The notes under the pieces were generated by a model. That model worked only from the letters and a program-made list of their open reading frames with translations, did no database searches and was not told the origin of the DNA. A stretch of 64,000 nt of DNA from Ruegeria sp. 6PALISEP08 (lineage in GTDB: Bacteria; Pseudomonadota; Alphaproteobacteria; Rhodobacterales; Rhodobacteraceae), in the NCBI RefSeq assembly GCF_001238295.1, contig NZ_LGXZ01000002.1, positions 372,001-436,000 on the forward strand, written 5' to 3'. This document shows, piece by piece, positions 17,503-25,495 of this stretch. A program made the position numbers and the translations under genes. Each line of letters begins with the position of its first letter. Within the stretch, counting starts at the first letter, position 1.

Positions 17503-17836
17503 TGGTATTCTCCTATACTACACAAACATCTACGCGGGAGTTCGCGACGTCCGATATCGCAGACTTAGAGGTTTCCCCTTAACTTCCCCCTAATTCGGAT
17601 TGTGCCGCCTCCCCCGCACAGCACTAGGCGCTTATAATGCCGGTTTTTGAATTTTTTTCAAGACGGTTGAGTCGAGTCCCCTCAGGAAGGGCTGTGGTTG
17701 TATTGAATTGAGCCTACCGCGCCCATTTGAGTTGTTCCCCCAAAGCCCCCTGATTTTCCTCTTCAACACCGTTTCCTCAAAGCAATTGACTTTTGTTATC
17801 ACGCTCGTGCCTATGGCCAAAAAGACGAGGACAATT
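17503..17836. promoter_or_regulatory. 334-base divergent intergenic region between XRE regulator and quinone oxidoreductase
   Basis: No protein or RNA gene is recognised. The region has a T-rich inverted repeat TTGAA-N5-TTCAA at 17647-17661 and a TATAAT at 17633-17638. A TTGACT at 17784-17789 lies about 50 bases upstream of the oxidoreductase start and could be its -35 element, but the matching -10 is weak. On the minus strand TTGAAA with TATAAG 19 bases on is a poor-spaced candidate for the regulator. The length suggests both genes have long leaders or control sites here. Confidence 0.4.
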
Positions 17837-18793
17837 ATGCGGGCCTATCGCATTCAATCTGACGGGGCGGCTGCCCAACTATGCAGCCTTGAGGTGCCAG
17901 AACCAGGCACAGGTCAGGTGCGCGTTGCAATCAAGGCATGTGGTTTGAACTTCGCCGATTTGCTGATGCAAAAGGGCAGCTATCAGGATACACCCGCTGC
18001 TCCGTTTACCCTCGGCATGGAAATTGCGGGGGTTGTCGATGCCGTCGGAGCAGGCGTGTCACAATTGAAACCCGGTAACCGCATCGCGGTGTATTCGGGT
18101 CAAGGTGGGCTGGCAGAATATGGCGTGTTCGACGCCGATCGGGCGATTCTTCTGCCGGACAGCACCAGCTTTGAAGAGGCCGCCGCCATCCAGATTGCAT
18201 ATGGCACCAGCCACATGGCGTTGGATCATCGGGCCAGACTGCAACCCGGTGAAACGCTACTGGTCACAGGGGCTGCCGGTGGCGTTGGGCTGACCGCTGT
18301 TGAGATCGGAAAACTCATGGGTGCCACCGTCATCGCGCAGGCACGCGGCCAGGATAAACTGGCCGTGGCCAAGGCTGCAGGAGCCGATCGTCTGATAGAC
18401 GCCTCTGAGGACCTCAGAGAGCGGGTCAAAGCCCTGGGAGGCGCGGATGTAGTGTATGATGCCATCGGCGGTGACGTGTTCAAAGCCGCCTTCCGCGCCA
18501 CGAACCCCGAAGGCCGCTTGTTGCCCATCGGTTTTGCCGGGGGCGAGGTTCCGCAATTCCCTGCCAACCATCTTCTGGTCAAGAATCTGACCGTGATCGG
18601 GTTTTACATCGGTGGTTACCTGAGATTCCGCCCTGAAGTGGTGCACAACAGCTTCGACACCCTGTTCCGTTGGCACGCAGAGGGTCGGATCAAGCCGCAT
18701 ATCAGTCACATCCTGCCGCTTGAACAGGTGGCTCTTGGACTGCAATTGCTGAAAGAGCGGAAATCGACGGGCAAGATTGTCATCACCCCCTGA
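17837..18793 (+). CDS. Quinone oxidoreductase-like NADPH-dependent zinc-free MDR protein
   Basis: A 318-residue medium-chain dehydrogenase/reductase. N-terminal GroES-like fold (KACGLNFADLLMQKGSYQ, then PFTLGMEIAGVVDAVG) and a Rossmann NADPH fold with GAAGGVGLTAVEIGKLMGA near 145. The zinc-binding cysteines and the GHE motif of alcohol dehydrogenases are absent, as in QOR (NADPH:quinone oxidoreductase) and ETR-type enoyl reductases. ATG at 17837 has GAGGACA 6 bases upstream; a longer frame running 43 codons upstream is not family-like. Convergent with a LysR gene, stops 6 bases apart. Confidence 0.88.
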   Translation: MRAYRIQSDGAAAQLCSLEVPEPGTGQVRVAIKACGLNFADLLMQKGSYQDTPAAPFTLGMEIAGVVDAVGAGVSQLKPGNRIAVYSGQGGLAEYGVFDADRAILLPDSTSFEEAAAIQIAYGTSHMALDHRARLQPGETLLVTGAAGGVGLTAVEIGKLMGATVIAQARGQDKLAVAKAAGADRLIDASEDLRERVKALGGADVVYDAIGGDVFKAAFRATNPEGRLLPIGFAGGEVPQFPANHLLVKNLTVIGFYIGGYLRFRPEVVHNSFDTLFRWHAEGRIKPHISHILPLEQVALGLQLLKERKSTGKIVITP

Positions 18794-18799
18794 TCGCCG

Positions 18800-19687
18800 T
18801 TACCCCGCCACCGCACGCAGAGGCGCACCACCCAGCATCCGAAAATTCTGGCGTACCAACTGCGCCAATGCCTCGACAACAGCGCCACGACCCGACTCGC
18901 CACCATAGAGGTTGATCATATGGGCCGGCAGCTCTGGCAGCGCGCCACCGGAATCGATTTGCTCAAGATGCGAGGCTTCGGTTCCGTCCAACATGGCGTG
19001 AACAGCAAGGTCCGCACTGACCGTGGCTTCGATGGTCCGATCGTTTTCGGTTTCAACCGACAACTCCCACGGAATTCCTGCCGCATCCAATGCCGAGATC
19101 ACCTGAGGTCGGAACAGGCAGCGACGCCCAAGTGCCAGAGGCAGCGGCTCTTTGCGCCACGCAGTTCCGCCCGGCGCGCCAATCCAACGCAAAGGGAGCT
19201 CGGCGATGGTCTCTGCCCCCACAGTCGAAGACGGTTCCGTTGTCAGGATCACATCACATTCACCACGTTTGAACATGTCCTTGAGCTGAAGCGAATATGA
19301 CGACACCAATTGCACGCGGACGCGTGGAAATTCCGCATTGAACCGCTGCAGCACCCGGGGAATCGCTGGATAAACGATGTCATGCGGCACACCCAGCACC
19401 ACCTCGCCTTCAAATGCCTGGTCTGTCAGGCGCCCGATCACCTCGTCGTTTAACGCGATCATACGGCGGGCGTAGGCCAGCAATTGCTCGCCTGAAGCCG
19501 TCAGCGCAATGGTCCGACCACTGCGATCCAGCAATTCCAGACCCAACAGTTCCTCCAACCTCTTCAACTGCATGGAGACGGCGGATTGCGTCAGATGCAG
19601 AAACCCGGCGGCGCGCGTGACACCGCCTTGATCCGCCACAGCCACAAAAGAGCGAAGGGTGGTTATATCCAAATTTCGCAACTTCAC
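18800..19687 (-). CDS. LysR-type transcriptional regulator, GTG start
   Basis: A 295-residue regulator. The N-terminal winged HTH (LDITTLRSFVAVADQGGVTRAA, TQSAVSMQLKRLEELLG) is canonical LysR; the rest is a two-lobed effector domain starting about residue 90 (EGEVVLGVPHDIVYPAIPRVL). GTG at 19687 follows AAGGAAAC; this start gives a normal N-terminus (MKLRNLDI). The target is unknown. The divergent neighbour is the DUF1127 gene 121 bases away, in an AT-rich spacer, which by LysR habit is a plausible target. Confidence 0.9.
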   Translation of the reverse strand: MKLRNLDITTLRSFVAVADQGGVTRAAGFLHLTQSAVSMQLKRLEELLGLELLDRSGRTIALTASGEQLLAYARRMIALNDEVIGRLTDQAFEGEVVLGVPHDIVYPAIPRVLQRFNAEFPRVRVQLVSSYSLQLKDMFKRGECDVILTTEPSSTVGAETIAELPLRWIGAPGGTAWRKEPLPLALGRRCLFRPQVISALDAAGIPWELSVETENDRTIEATVSADLAVHAMLDGTEASHLEQIDSGGALPELPAHMINLYGGESGRGAVVEALAQLVRQNFRMLGGAPLRAVAG

Positions 19688-19808
19688 GTTTCCTTATACA
19701 TACCATCAAAAATATTCGTTTTTAAAATATGCCACATTGCCCCATATCGATCAAGGAAGTTGATGACTGAAGCGGAAATCATCGAAAAATCTGGAAAGGA
19801 CAAAGATC

Positions 19809-20018
19809 ATGACCCAAATTGCATTGCACACACCTTGCAAACCCGCCAACCGGTCTCTGGCGTCGCTGATCTTTCAGGCAATCGAACTGATGCGGCAGCG
19901 ACGCAAGCTGGCTCAGCTGGACGATGCAGCCCTTGAAGATATCGGCGTGACACGCACTGAAGCCTCTGCTGAGGCAGAGCGATTCCTCTGGGATGCTCCC
20001 GGTTACTGGAAAAGGTAA
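19809..20018 (+). CDS. DUF1127 domain protein
   Basis: A 69-residue small protein. The C-terminal DUF1127 motif RQRRKLAQLDDAALEDIGVTRTEASAEAERF (residues about 29-59; LxxLDDxxLxDIGVTR core) is diagnostic. Such arginine-rich short proteins are abundant in Rhodobacteraceae and rhizobia; some bind RNA (for example CcaF1 of Rhodobacter) or modulate phosphate and sRNA pathways. ATG follows AAAGGACAAAGATC. The gene is alone, divergent from a LysR regulator and upstream of the BI-1 gene, with about 190 bases between. Confidence 0.88.
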   Translation: MTQIALHTPCKPANRSLASLIFQAIELMRQRRKLAQLDDAALEDIGVTRTEASAEAERFLWDAPGYWKR

Positions 20019-20112
20019 CTGCAAAACACACATTTTTTTGCGGCGGCGGGCGGCCAAGAGTCACCTGCCGCAGAATTTGTTGCGTGTTTTAGTCGGTTTT
20101 CGGTCGGAATCT

Positions 20113-20143
20113 CTTGAAACACAGCCACTAGTTGCCGATATTT
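20113..20143 (+). promoter_or_regulatory. Heat-shock (RpoH)-like promoter of the BI-1 gene
   Basis: CTTGAAA at 20113-20119 is followed after 15 bases by CCGATATTT at 20135-20143. This resembles the sigma-32 pattern CTTGAAA-N11..16-CCCCATnT in the -35 and in spacing, with partial -10 agreement. A housekeeping reading (TTGAAA-N17-GATATT) is also possible. Confidence 0.4.
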
Positions 20144-20154
20144 AGAGAGAAAAC

Positions 20155-20174
20155 CGCCCCGCATCGCCGGGGCG
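20155..20174 (+). promoter_or_regulatory. Hairpin in the 5' leader of the BI-1 gene
   Basis: CGCCCCG at 20155-20161 and CGGGGCG at 20168-20174 form a perfect 7-bp stem with a six-base loop, about 30 bases before the start codon. No T-run follows, so an attenuator is unlikely; it might stabilise the leader. Confidence 0.45.
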
Positions 20175-20204
20175 TATTAACTCGATGAATAGGGAGACCC
20201 TTTG

Positions 20205-20984
20205 ATGGCACAATTCGACACGATCCGGACGGTATCCGGCGCGCGCGCCGCCGAGATTGATCAGGGCCTGCGCGCCCACATGAACAAAGTCTACGGCACA
20301 ATGTCCATCGGCATGCTGATCACAGCATTGGCGGCATGGGCGATTGCCGGTCTGGCTGTCACCAGTGATCCAAGCAACGCGGTCGCACAAATTGGCGCTG
20401 ATCGCTATCTGACCAGCCTGGGTGGTGCACTGTTCCTGTCGCCGCTGAAGTGGGTGGTCATGTTCGCCCCTCTGGCCTTTATCCTCTTTGGCTGGGGTGC
20501 TCTGATGCGCCGTGGTTCAGCCGCGACAGTTCAGCTTGGCTTCTTTGTCTTTGCCGCCGTTATGGGCGTATCCATGAGCTCGATCTTCATGGTCTTCACG
20601 CCCTACTCGATTGCTCAGACTTTCCTGGTGACCGCGATCGCCTTTGCCGGCCTGAGCCTGTACGGTTACACCACCAAGCGTAACCTCAGCGGTATGGGCA
20701 CCTTCCTGATGATGGGTGTGATTGGGCTTCTGGTTGCAATGATCATCAACCTGTTTCTGCAGTCTGGCGTCATGATGATGGCCATTTCCGCCATCGGCAT
20801 CCTGATCTTTGCCGGTCTGACTGCCTTCTACACGCAGGACATCAAGAACACCTATGTCGCACATGCTGCGCATGGCGATCAGGAATGGCTGGACAAGGCG
20901 GCCTTTGACGGCGCGCTGAGCCTGTACATCTCATTCCTGAACATGTTCCAGTTCCTGTTGATGTTCATGGGGCAACAGGAATAG
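20205..20984 (+). CDS. Bax inhibitor-1 / YccA family membrane protein
   Basis: A 259-residue inner-membrane protein with seven hydrophobic helices and the family's C-terminal Asp-containing motifs: GLTAFYTQDIKNTY near 205 and DGALSLYISFLNMFQFLLMFMG at the end. BI-1/YbhL/YccA proteins are pH-sensitive Ca2+ leak channels in Bacillus (BsYetJ), and E. coli YccA modulates the FtsH protease. Start ATG at 20205 (MAQFDT) follows AGGGAGACCC; a TTG three bases earlier is in frame. The gene is followed by a strong terminator and preceded by a heat-shock-like promoter. Confidence 0.93.
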   Translation: MAQFDTIRTVSGARAAEIDQGLRAHMNKVYGTMSIGMLITALAAWAIAGLAVTSDPSNAVAQIGADRYLTSLGGALFLSPLKWVVMFAPLAFILFGWGALMRRGSAATVQLGFFVFAAVMGVSMSSIFMVFTPYSIAQTFLVTAIAFAGLSLYGYTTKRNLSGMGTFLMMGVIGLLVAMIINLFLQSGVMMMAISAIGILIFAGLTAFYTQDIKNTYVAHAAHGDQEWLDKAAFDGALSLYISFLNMFQFLLMFMGQQE

Positions 20985-21006
20985 CGCCTGCTGCAAGACA
21001 ATGATG

Positions 21007-21038
21007 AAAGGGCCGGTTAATCACCGGCCCTTTTCTTT
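21007..21038 (+). terminator. Rho-independent terminator of the BI-1 gene
   Basis: AAAGGGCCGGT, five-base loop, ACCGGCCCTTTT: an 11-bp stem with four Ts, 22 bases after the stop. Confidence 0.92.
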
Positions 21039-21071
21039 GCTTCAACAGCCATGTCTGGTTTGCGGAGAAAC

Positions 21072-21103
21072 AAAAAACCCCGCCGTTCAGGCGGGGTTTT
21101 TTT
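21072..21103. terminator. Bidirectional terminator
   Basis: AAAAAACCCCGCC, loop GTTCA, GGCGGGGTTTTTTT. The A-run and T-run make it work in both directions. Mainly it ends the minus-strand lipoprotein gene whose stop is at 21122, and it backs up the BI-1 terminator. Confidence 0.92.
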
Positions 21104-21121
21104 ATCTGGATCAAAATCCGA

Positions 21122-21628
21122 TCAGCTACAATTCAGTGGAATGGCAAAGCCAGAACTCCGCTCGGATGTACCTTTTCGGAACACGCCGCCCGCTGGCAGG
21201 CATCCGGTGAATCGTTCGGTCTCTTCCGCAAAACCGACCCCTATCGAATTTTCAACCTTCGCGCTGTTGCTTGATGTACGCAACACGCCAAACAGTGTGC
21301 CATTGACACTGACGGTGCTGAGGAACAGGTCCCTGTCGCTTCCTTCCAATTGAACAGCAGAATTTGGCGTCTGCCCACCATTGTCGATTGCCACTGACGC
21401 CACTTTGGACGGATCGGTTTCATCCACCAGCAGCGTCACAGTCGGAAACTCTGCCAGTTCCGCAGGCACGTTGGTCGCGTCTGGCAAAAAGGCGACGGCA
21501 CCGGGCACATCGGAAATCGTGCGCGGTTCACCATCGATTCCAGTGAACCCGACGCCTTCGCGGTTGAACGGGTCATCGCAGGCCGCAAGGGTCAGGACAG
21601 CAATTGTGGATAACAAGATTTTTTTCAT
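21122..21628 (-). CDS. Hypothetical lipoprotein
   Basis: A 168-residue protein with a lipoprotein signal peptide: basic start MKK, hydrophobic stretch and lipobox LAAC at residues 16-19 followed by DD. The mature protein is small and acidic with no domain I recognise; it contains about two further cysteines (GCLP near 147 and the C-terminal NCS), which could pair. The Asp at +2 after the acylated Cys would be an inner-membrane retention signal by the E. coli rule, uncertain in alphaproteobacteria. A long in-frame upstream extension has no start with a binding site and is rejected. Monocistronic, closed by the bidirectional terminator. Confidence 0.7.
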   Translation of the reverse strand: MKKILLSTIAVLTLAACDDPFNREGVGFTGIDGEPRTISDVPGAVAFLPDATNVPAELAEFPTVTLLVDETDPSKVASVAIDNGGQTPNSAVQLEGSDRDLFLSTVSVNGTLFGVLRTSSNSAKVENSIGVGFAEETERFTGCLPAGGVFRKGTSERSSGFAIPLNCS

Positions 21629-21788
21629 GGCGCTCAACATTTTGTGGCGGTTTGCTGAACCGTACTTGCTGGGCACCGCAAAAAGCAAGCCACAGGCAAT
21701 GCGATTGCTCTGGTCGCTGATGCGCGGCTGCAACGGACCCTGGCAGTTATGTGCGCCCCTGCCCTTTTGATTAGGGGCTTTCTCGCAC

Positions 21789-21821
21789 AAAAAAAGAGGC
21801 CCTGAAAAACAGAGCCCCTTT
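21789..21821 (-). terminator. Rho-independent terminator of rpmG
   Basis: On the minus strand GGGGCTCTG, loop TTTTT and CAGGGCCTC (two G-U pairs) are followed by TTTTTTT; 25 bases after the rpmG stop. Confidence 0.85.
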
Positions 21822-21846
21822 CAAATTGTTCACGCGGAACGGCAGA

Positions 21847-22014
21847 TTACTTGATCTTGCCTTCCTTGTACTCGACATGCTTACGAACGACCGGATCGTA
21901 TTTACGAATGGTCATTTTCTCGGTCATGGTGCGCGCGTTCTTTTTGGTCACGTAGAAGTGGCCCGTGCCCGCGGTCGAGTTCAGACGGATCTTGATTGTC
22001 GTCGGCTTCGCCAT
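21847..22014 (-). CDS. rpmG: 50S ribosomal protein L33
   Basis: A 55-residue ribosomal protein, [18 protein letters not shown], then [23 protein letters not shown], the classical L33 core. It lacks the two CxxC zinc knuckles of the zinc-binding form, so it is the C-minus (zinc-independent) paralogue normal for alphaproteobacteria. ATG follows CAGGAGATAACC. It is monocistronic with its own terminator and sits beside the DUF533 gene. A longer reading frame upstream of the ATG is not real. Confidence 0.97.
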   Translation of the reverse strand: MAKPTTIKIRLNSTAGTGHFYVTKKNARTMTEKMTIRKYDPVVRKHVEYKEGKIK

Positions 22015-22141
22015 GGTTATCTCCTGCGTCCGGAAAGGCAGGGGCCTTTCGGTTGAATTCCTATGAGCGTGCGCTTTTACGCGCTGCACCGCCTATGTCA
22101 AGACCAATCGGCCCATCCTGCCACAGGAATCCCGACCGAAC

Positions 22142-22843
22142 TTAATCCGGCAGGGTTGGGGCCCCCATATAGGTGTGAATCTGGTCTCTTTCCGCGTCTG
22201 AGAGGCCCAGCGCAGTGGACAATTGCCGCAAATAGGACGCCTCGCGCGTGTTGTCCAGACGGATGGCTGCCAGAGATGTAGCGTAGATCTGTATTTTGAG
22301 CGGCGCACCAGAATCAGCCGCCAATCCCATCACGTCAATCGGTGCGTTCAACTGCTCTTGCACAAAAGCACGCTCCTCATCAGTGACGTCGTCGCCCAGC
22401 TCTCCCAGAATGATCTCTTGTTCCTGTTCATCCAGTTCGCCATCCGCCTTGGCCGCCTGGATCATAGCCCGCAGCATAAGCTTTGCCTGCTCTTCCATCG
22501 CTGCGCCTGCGGGTGTGCCACTGAAAACGGTTTCCATCATATCACCGGCCTGTTGATTGGCAGTTTTGGCTGCCCCTTGCATGGCATTCAACAACCCGCC
22601 CAACCCGGCGGCCCCGGCGGCGTTGCCGCCAAGCCCCATCTTGCCCATCATGTCCTGAAGGCCAGCAGCACCGCCGGGCAAACCAAACTGCTCGGCCATC
22701 TTGCCAAGCTGGTCCATACCAAAACCACCGCCCTGCATCATATCCTGCAGGCCAGCCATTCCACCCATCTTTTGATACTTGTCCATGCCCTTTGCAGCTG
22801 CAAAACCAATGGCCACAGACGCCAGTGTTTTCATAAAGCTCAT
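22142..22843 (-). CDS. DUF533 / TerB-like protein (YebE type) with Gly/Met-rich N-terminus
   Basis: A 233-residue protein. An N-terminal hydrophobic start (FMKTLASVAIGFAAAKGM) precedes a low-complexity Gly/Met/Ala region in which the unit AGLQDMM occurs at 30-36 and 60-66. The C-terminal half (about 105-230) is an all-alpha DUF533/TerB fold with the acidic turn KADGELDEQEQEII at 132-145, which in the TerB family binds metal or ligand. YebE-type proteins are envelope-associated. Regulation and partners are unknown; the neighbours (rpmG, DUF1326) do not clarify it. ATG follows GGGAGGATAGTT. Confidence 0.85.
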   Translation of the reverse strand: MSFMKTLASVAIGFAAAKGMDKYQKMGGMAGLQDMMQGGGFGMDQLGKMAEQFGLPGGAAGLQDMMGKMGLGGNAAGAAGLGGLLNAMQGAAKTANQQAGDMMETVFSGTPAGAAMEEQAKLMLRAMIQAAKADGELDEQEQEIILGELGDDVTDEERAFVQEQLNAPIDVMGLAADSGAPLKIQIYATSLAAIRLDNTREASYLRQLSTALGLSDAERDQIHTYMGAPTLPD

Positions 22844-23110
22844 AACTATCCTCCCGGTTCTTCAAATCTACGCGGCGAGTCTAGCAGCAGAATGTATAAG
22901 CGAATACGGCGTTCAACCCCAACGCGATTAATGCTCAAACAACATCTGTTTGGCACGTTTAATCTGCTGTCATGTTTGTACATATCAAGGATTCGTGATA
23001 CGTACTCGCATCCAAGAAGCCAAGTTCAGGCTCGTAAGCCGAGGCAGCAAAAACAGGGCCGACCTGTGTCGAGCAGAGTTGTTTAATGCGACTTTTCTTG
23101 GGGGGCTATC

Positions 23111-23746
23111 ATGACAGAATGGGTTATTCAGGCCGAGGAACTGGCCAATTGCAACTGCAACTTCGGCTGTCCTTGCCAGTTCAGCGTTCTGCCGTCTCAT
23201 GGCAATTGCGAAGCGGTTGTCGTCTTCGACATCCATAGCGGCCACTATGGCGACACCGATCTGGGCGGCCTTCGGGCGGCAGGTGTTTACTACTGGCCAG
23301 GCCCAATTCATGAAGGCAATGGTCAGATGCAACTGATCATCGATGAAAGCGCCTCGGAAGATCAGCGGGCCGCATTGCAGGCCGTCATGACCGGGCAAGA
23401 CACTGACGAAATGGCCACGTTCTGGTACGTCTTCAGCGCGATGGCTCCGACCAAGCATGAAACACTATTCGTTCCGATCGAGCTGGACTGGAGCCGCGAA
23501 GATCGTAGTGGATATGCCAAGGTCACGGGTGTTTTCGACGTCGAGGTCAAACCGATTCCCCATATCGTCTCTGGCGCGCCCCATCGGGCATCGATCCAGT
23601 TGCCAAACGGGTTTGAGTATCGCCATGCCGAGGCTGCCTCGGGCAGTGCAAAAACCACCGGCAGCAAGATCAGCCTCACCTTTGATACCACTCACGCCCA
23701 TCTGGCGCATCTAAACATCTCGGGCCACGGCGTTTTGGGCGCATAG
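23111..23746 (+). CDS. DUF1326 domain protein with Cys-rich CxCxxxCxC motif
   Basis: A 211-residue soluble protein. Near the N-terminus cysteines at residues 14, 16, 20 and 22 form the motif CNCNFGCPC, which looks like a soft-metal or persulfide binding site; the rest (VVVFDIHSGHYGDTDLGGL, then GGAGVYYWPGP-like text) is the DUF1326 core with conserved histidines. No export signal is seen. It is 14 bases upstream of a DUF2182 membrane protein, a pairing repeatedly seen in proteobacteria in my recollection. Start ATG follows GGGGGGCTATC. Function undescribed; metal handling is inference from the motif and the partner. Confidence 0.85.
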   Translation: MTEWVIQAEELANCNCNFGCPCQFSVLPSHGNCEAVVVFDIHSGHYGDTDLGGLRAAGVYYWPGPIHEGNGQMQLIIDESASEDQRAALQAVMTGQDTDEMATFWYVFSAMAPTKHETLFVPIELDWSREDRSGYAKVTGVFDVEVKPIPHIVSGAPHRASIQLPNGFEYRHAEAASGSAKTTGSKISLTFDTTHAHLAHLNISGHGVLGA

Positions 23747-23759
23747 CCTAGGATGTCTC

Positions 23760-24602
23760 ATGACCAAGCAGAAATCATCACTTCAAGCCGGCGCTGTTGA
23801 GCGGCTGTTACGACAGGACACTGTGATCGTTTTAGGCAGTGTTTTTTTGATCGTTCTGTGTACCGCATGGTACACGGTCGCCGGGGTTGGGATGAACATG
23901 TCCGCAGTTGAGATGACGCGGATGGCTGGCCCGATAGGCAAGCCAATGAACATGGGTTCTGCCATGGCCTGGAGCACCGGTTATGCCCTGCTGATCTTTT
24001 TCATGTGGTGGGTCATGATGATCGCGATGATGACCCCAAGCGCTACGCCTGCTGTACTTTTGTTCACCGCACTCAAGCGCTTAGGTCCAGACAAGGAGCG
24101 CACCGCGACGTACAGTCTGAGCTTTCTGTCGGGCTATCTGGTGGCGTGGGGGGCATTCAGTCTTACCGCAACCGCTTTGCAATGGGGGTTAGAGCACATT
24201 GGACTGTCTGACGGGCCGATGATGACGGTCCGGTCTGGCATTTTTGCTGGATCCGTTCTGTTAGCTGCGGGCATCTACCAGTTTTCAGAATTGAAAACGG
24301 CGTGTCTGCGCCATTGCCAAAGCCCCGCCCGGTTCTTGGCGGACCACAACCATCCCGGTCTTTGGGGGGCGTTCAGAACAGGTGGCTTGCATGGCACATA
24401 TTGCCTCGGATGCTGCTGGGCGCTGATGCTGCTGCTTTTCGTCGGCGGTATCATGAACCTCTATTGGATCGTCGGTATCGCCGCTTACGTTGCGCTTGAA
24501 AAACTTCTGCCAACGGCCCGCTGGCTGGTTCCGGTCTCGGGTGTGGCGCTGATCGGCGCAGGTACTTGGTTGATCGCAGCCCCGTTTCTTACCGGCGGCT
24601 GA
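23760..24602 (+). CDS. DUF2182 integral membrane protein, Met- and Cys-rich (putative metal-binding)
   Basis: A 280-residue inner-membrane protein with about 7 helices. Residues 45-91 carry twelve methionines, in loop and helix (GMNMSAVEMTRM, KPMNMGSAM, then WVMMIAMM), a density typical of Cu(I) or Ag(I) sites. Cysteines occur as CLRHC at 183-187 and CLGCC at 216-220 with a His at 212 and HNHP near 197. DUF2182 is annotated as 'predicted metal-binding integral membrane protein'. It overlaps no gene but follows DUF1326 by 13 bases. The transported or stored ion is not established; copper is the guess favoured by the residues. Confidence 0.83.
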   Translation: MTKQKSSLQAGAVERLLRQDTVIVLGSVFLIVLCTAWYTVAGVGMNMSAVEMTRMAGPIGKPMNMGSAMAWSTGYALLIFFMWWVMMIAMMTPSATPAVLLFTALKRLGPDKERTATYSLSFLSGYLVAWGAFSLTATALQWGLEHIGLSDGPMMTVRSGIFAGSVLLAAGIYQFSELKTACLRHCQSPARFLADHNHPGLWGAFRTGGLHGTYCLGCCWALMLLLFVGGIMNLYWIVGIAAYVALEKLLPTARWLVPVSGVALIGAGTWLIAAPFLTGG

Positions 24603-24668
24603 CACCAATCGGCCCCGGGACCAGCCGATGCAATGGCCCCGATTGATTGTCACAAAACGGAGGTTTCA

Positions 24669-25001
24669 ATGCCCATTTTCATTACATACGCAACTTACTC
24701 GCAAGCTGGCGTCAAAGGCATGTTGCAGAAGCCCGAGAACCGCACCGGTCCGGTAAAAGCCCTGCTCGACAAAGTCGGCGGCAGGCTGTTGTCGTTTTAC
24801 ATGACCACTGGCGGCAACGATGTCGTTGTGATCAGCGAAGCCCCCGATGGAACCGATGCGGTCGCTGTTGGCATGGCCGTTGCCGCGTCGGGTGCGGTGA
24901 CGAATATCGAGACAGTTCGCGCCTGGACGGCAGACGAGTTCGTCTCGGTCACCGAAAAAGCGGCCCGGCTAACGGGGGCTTATACGCCGCCCGGAGGCTA
25001 A
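24669..25001 (+). CDS. GYD domain protein
   Basis: A 110-residue ferredoxin-like alpha/beta barrel protein of the GYD family: MPIFITYATYSQAGVKGML, GGRLLSFYMTTGGNDVVVISEAPDG and EFVSVTEKAARLTGAY. GYD proteins are small oligomeric domains with no settled activity. ATG at 24669 follows GGAGGTTTCA. A 66-base gap separates it from DUF2182 and no terminator lies between, so the three genes DUF1326-DUF2182-GYD may form one transcript. Ends 6 bases from the 3' end of RNase P RNA, which is on the other strand. Confidence 0.85.
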   Translation: MPIFITYATYSQAGVKGMLQKPENRTGPVKALLDKVGGRLLSFYMTTGGNDVVVISEAPDGTDAVAVGMAVAASGAVTNIETVRAWTADEFVSVTEKAARLTGAYTPPGG

Positions 25002-25007
25002 GAGAAT

Positions 25008-25411
25008 ACGCGCGGAGGGCCTGTAAGCCGGATCTTGTTCCGGGGTTGCCCCCTTCGATGACCATTCCTCTAGGCCGCGCATTGCTGCGCGGCTCAAGCT
25101 GCCAACCCGGTCCCTCTCGGCCAAGACGCGCTTAGCGGCGGTATCGGCTTGCGCCGACCGGCCCGCGCGGGGACCCTATTTGGCATTGCTCCCGGTGGGG
25201 CTTGCCGTGCCGCCCCTGTTGCCAGAGGCGCGGTGGGCTCTTACCCCACCGTTTCACCCTTACCCCGGACCGAAGTCCTGGGCGGTCTGATTTCTGTGGC
25301 GCTTTCCGTCGGGTTGCCCCGCCCGGGCGTTACCCGGCACCGTTGTCTTGTGGAGTCCGGACTTTCCTCTCGGGCCTTGCGACCCCAGCGGCCATCCGGC
25401 CCTCCGCGCCG
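25008..25411 (-). ncRNA. rnpB: RNase P RNA (type A)
   Basis: Minus-strand RNA of about 404 nt. Its 5' strand (25398-25409) and 3' strand (25010-25021) form a perfect 12-bp P1 helix GCGCGGAGGGCC / GGCCCTCCGCGC. Conserved catalytic core text is present: GAGAGGAAAGTCCGGACTCC near the 5' end (P4 region), GGTAAGGGTGAAACGGTGGGGTAAGAGCCC-type core (around 25225-25270), AGCAAG and AATAGG blocks, and CAAGATCCGGCTTACAGGCC at the 3' end. This is the ribozyme subunit that trims tRNA 5' leaders. Exact ends are inferred from P1. Confidence 0.95.
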
Positions 25412-25416
25412 GGGAT

Positions 25417-25444
25417 GGGTAGGCTGTGCGCCATGCGGCGTCAA
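25417..25444 (-). promoter_or_regulatory. Putative promoter of RNase P RNA
   Basis: On the minus strand TTGACG (25444-25439), 16 bases and CTACCC (25422-25417) place transcription start about 6-8 bases on, at the inferred 5' end of RNase P RNA. The -35 is good; the -10 is weak, as is common in GC-rich alphaproteobacteria. Confidence 0.5.
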
Positions 25445-25495
25445 GAGTGGAAAGCGGGGAATTGGGCCACCCCCTTCCTGGCCTGCGGCCAATTC

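Noticed and set aside
19762-19936. Frame overlapping the start of the DUF1127 gene
   Set aside because: It overlaps a well-supported DUF1127 gene in another frame and shows no family resemblance.
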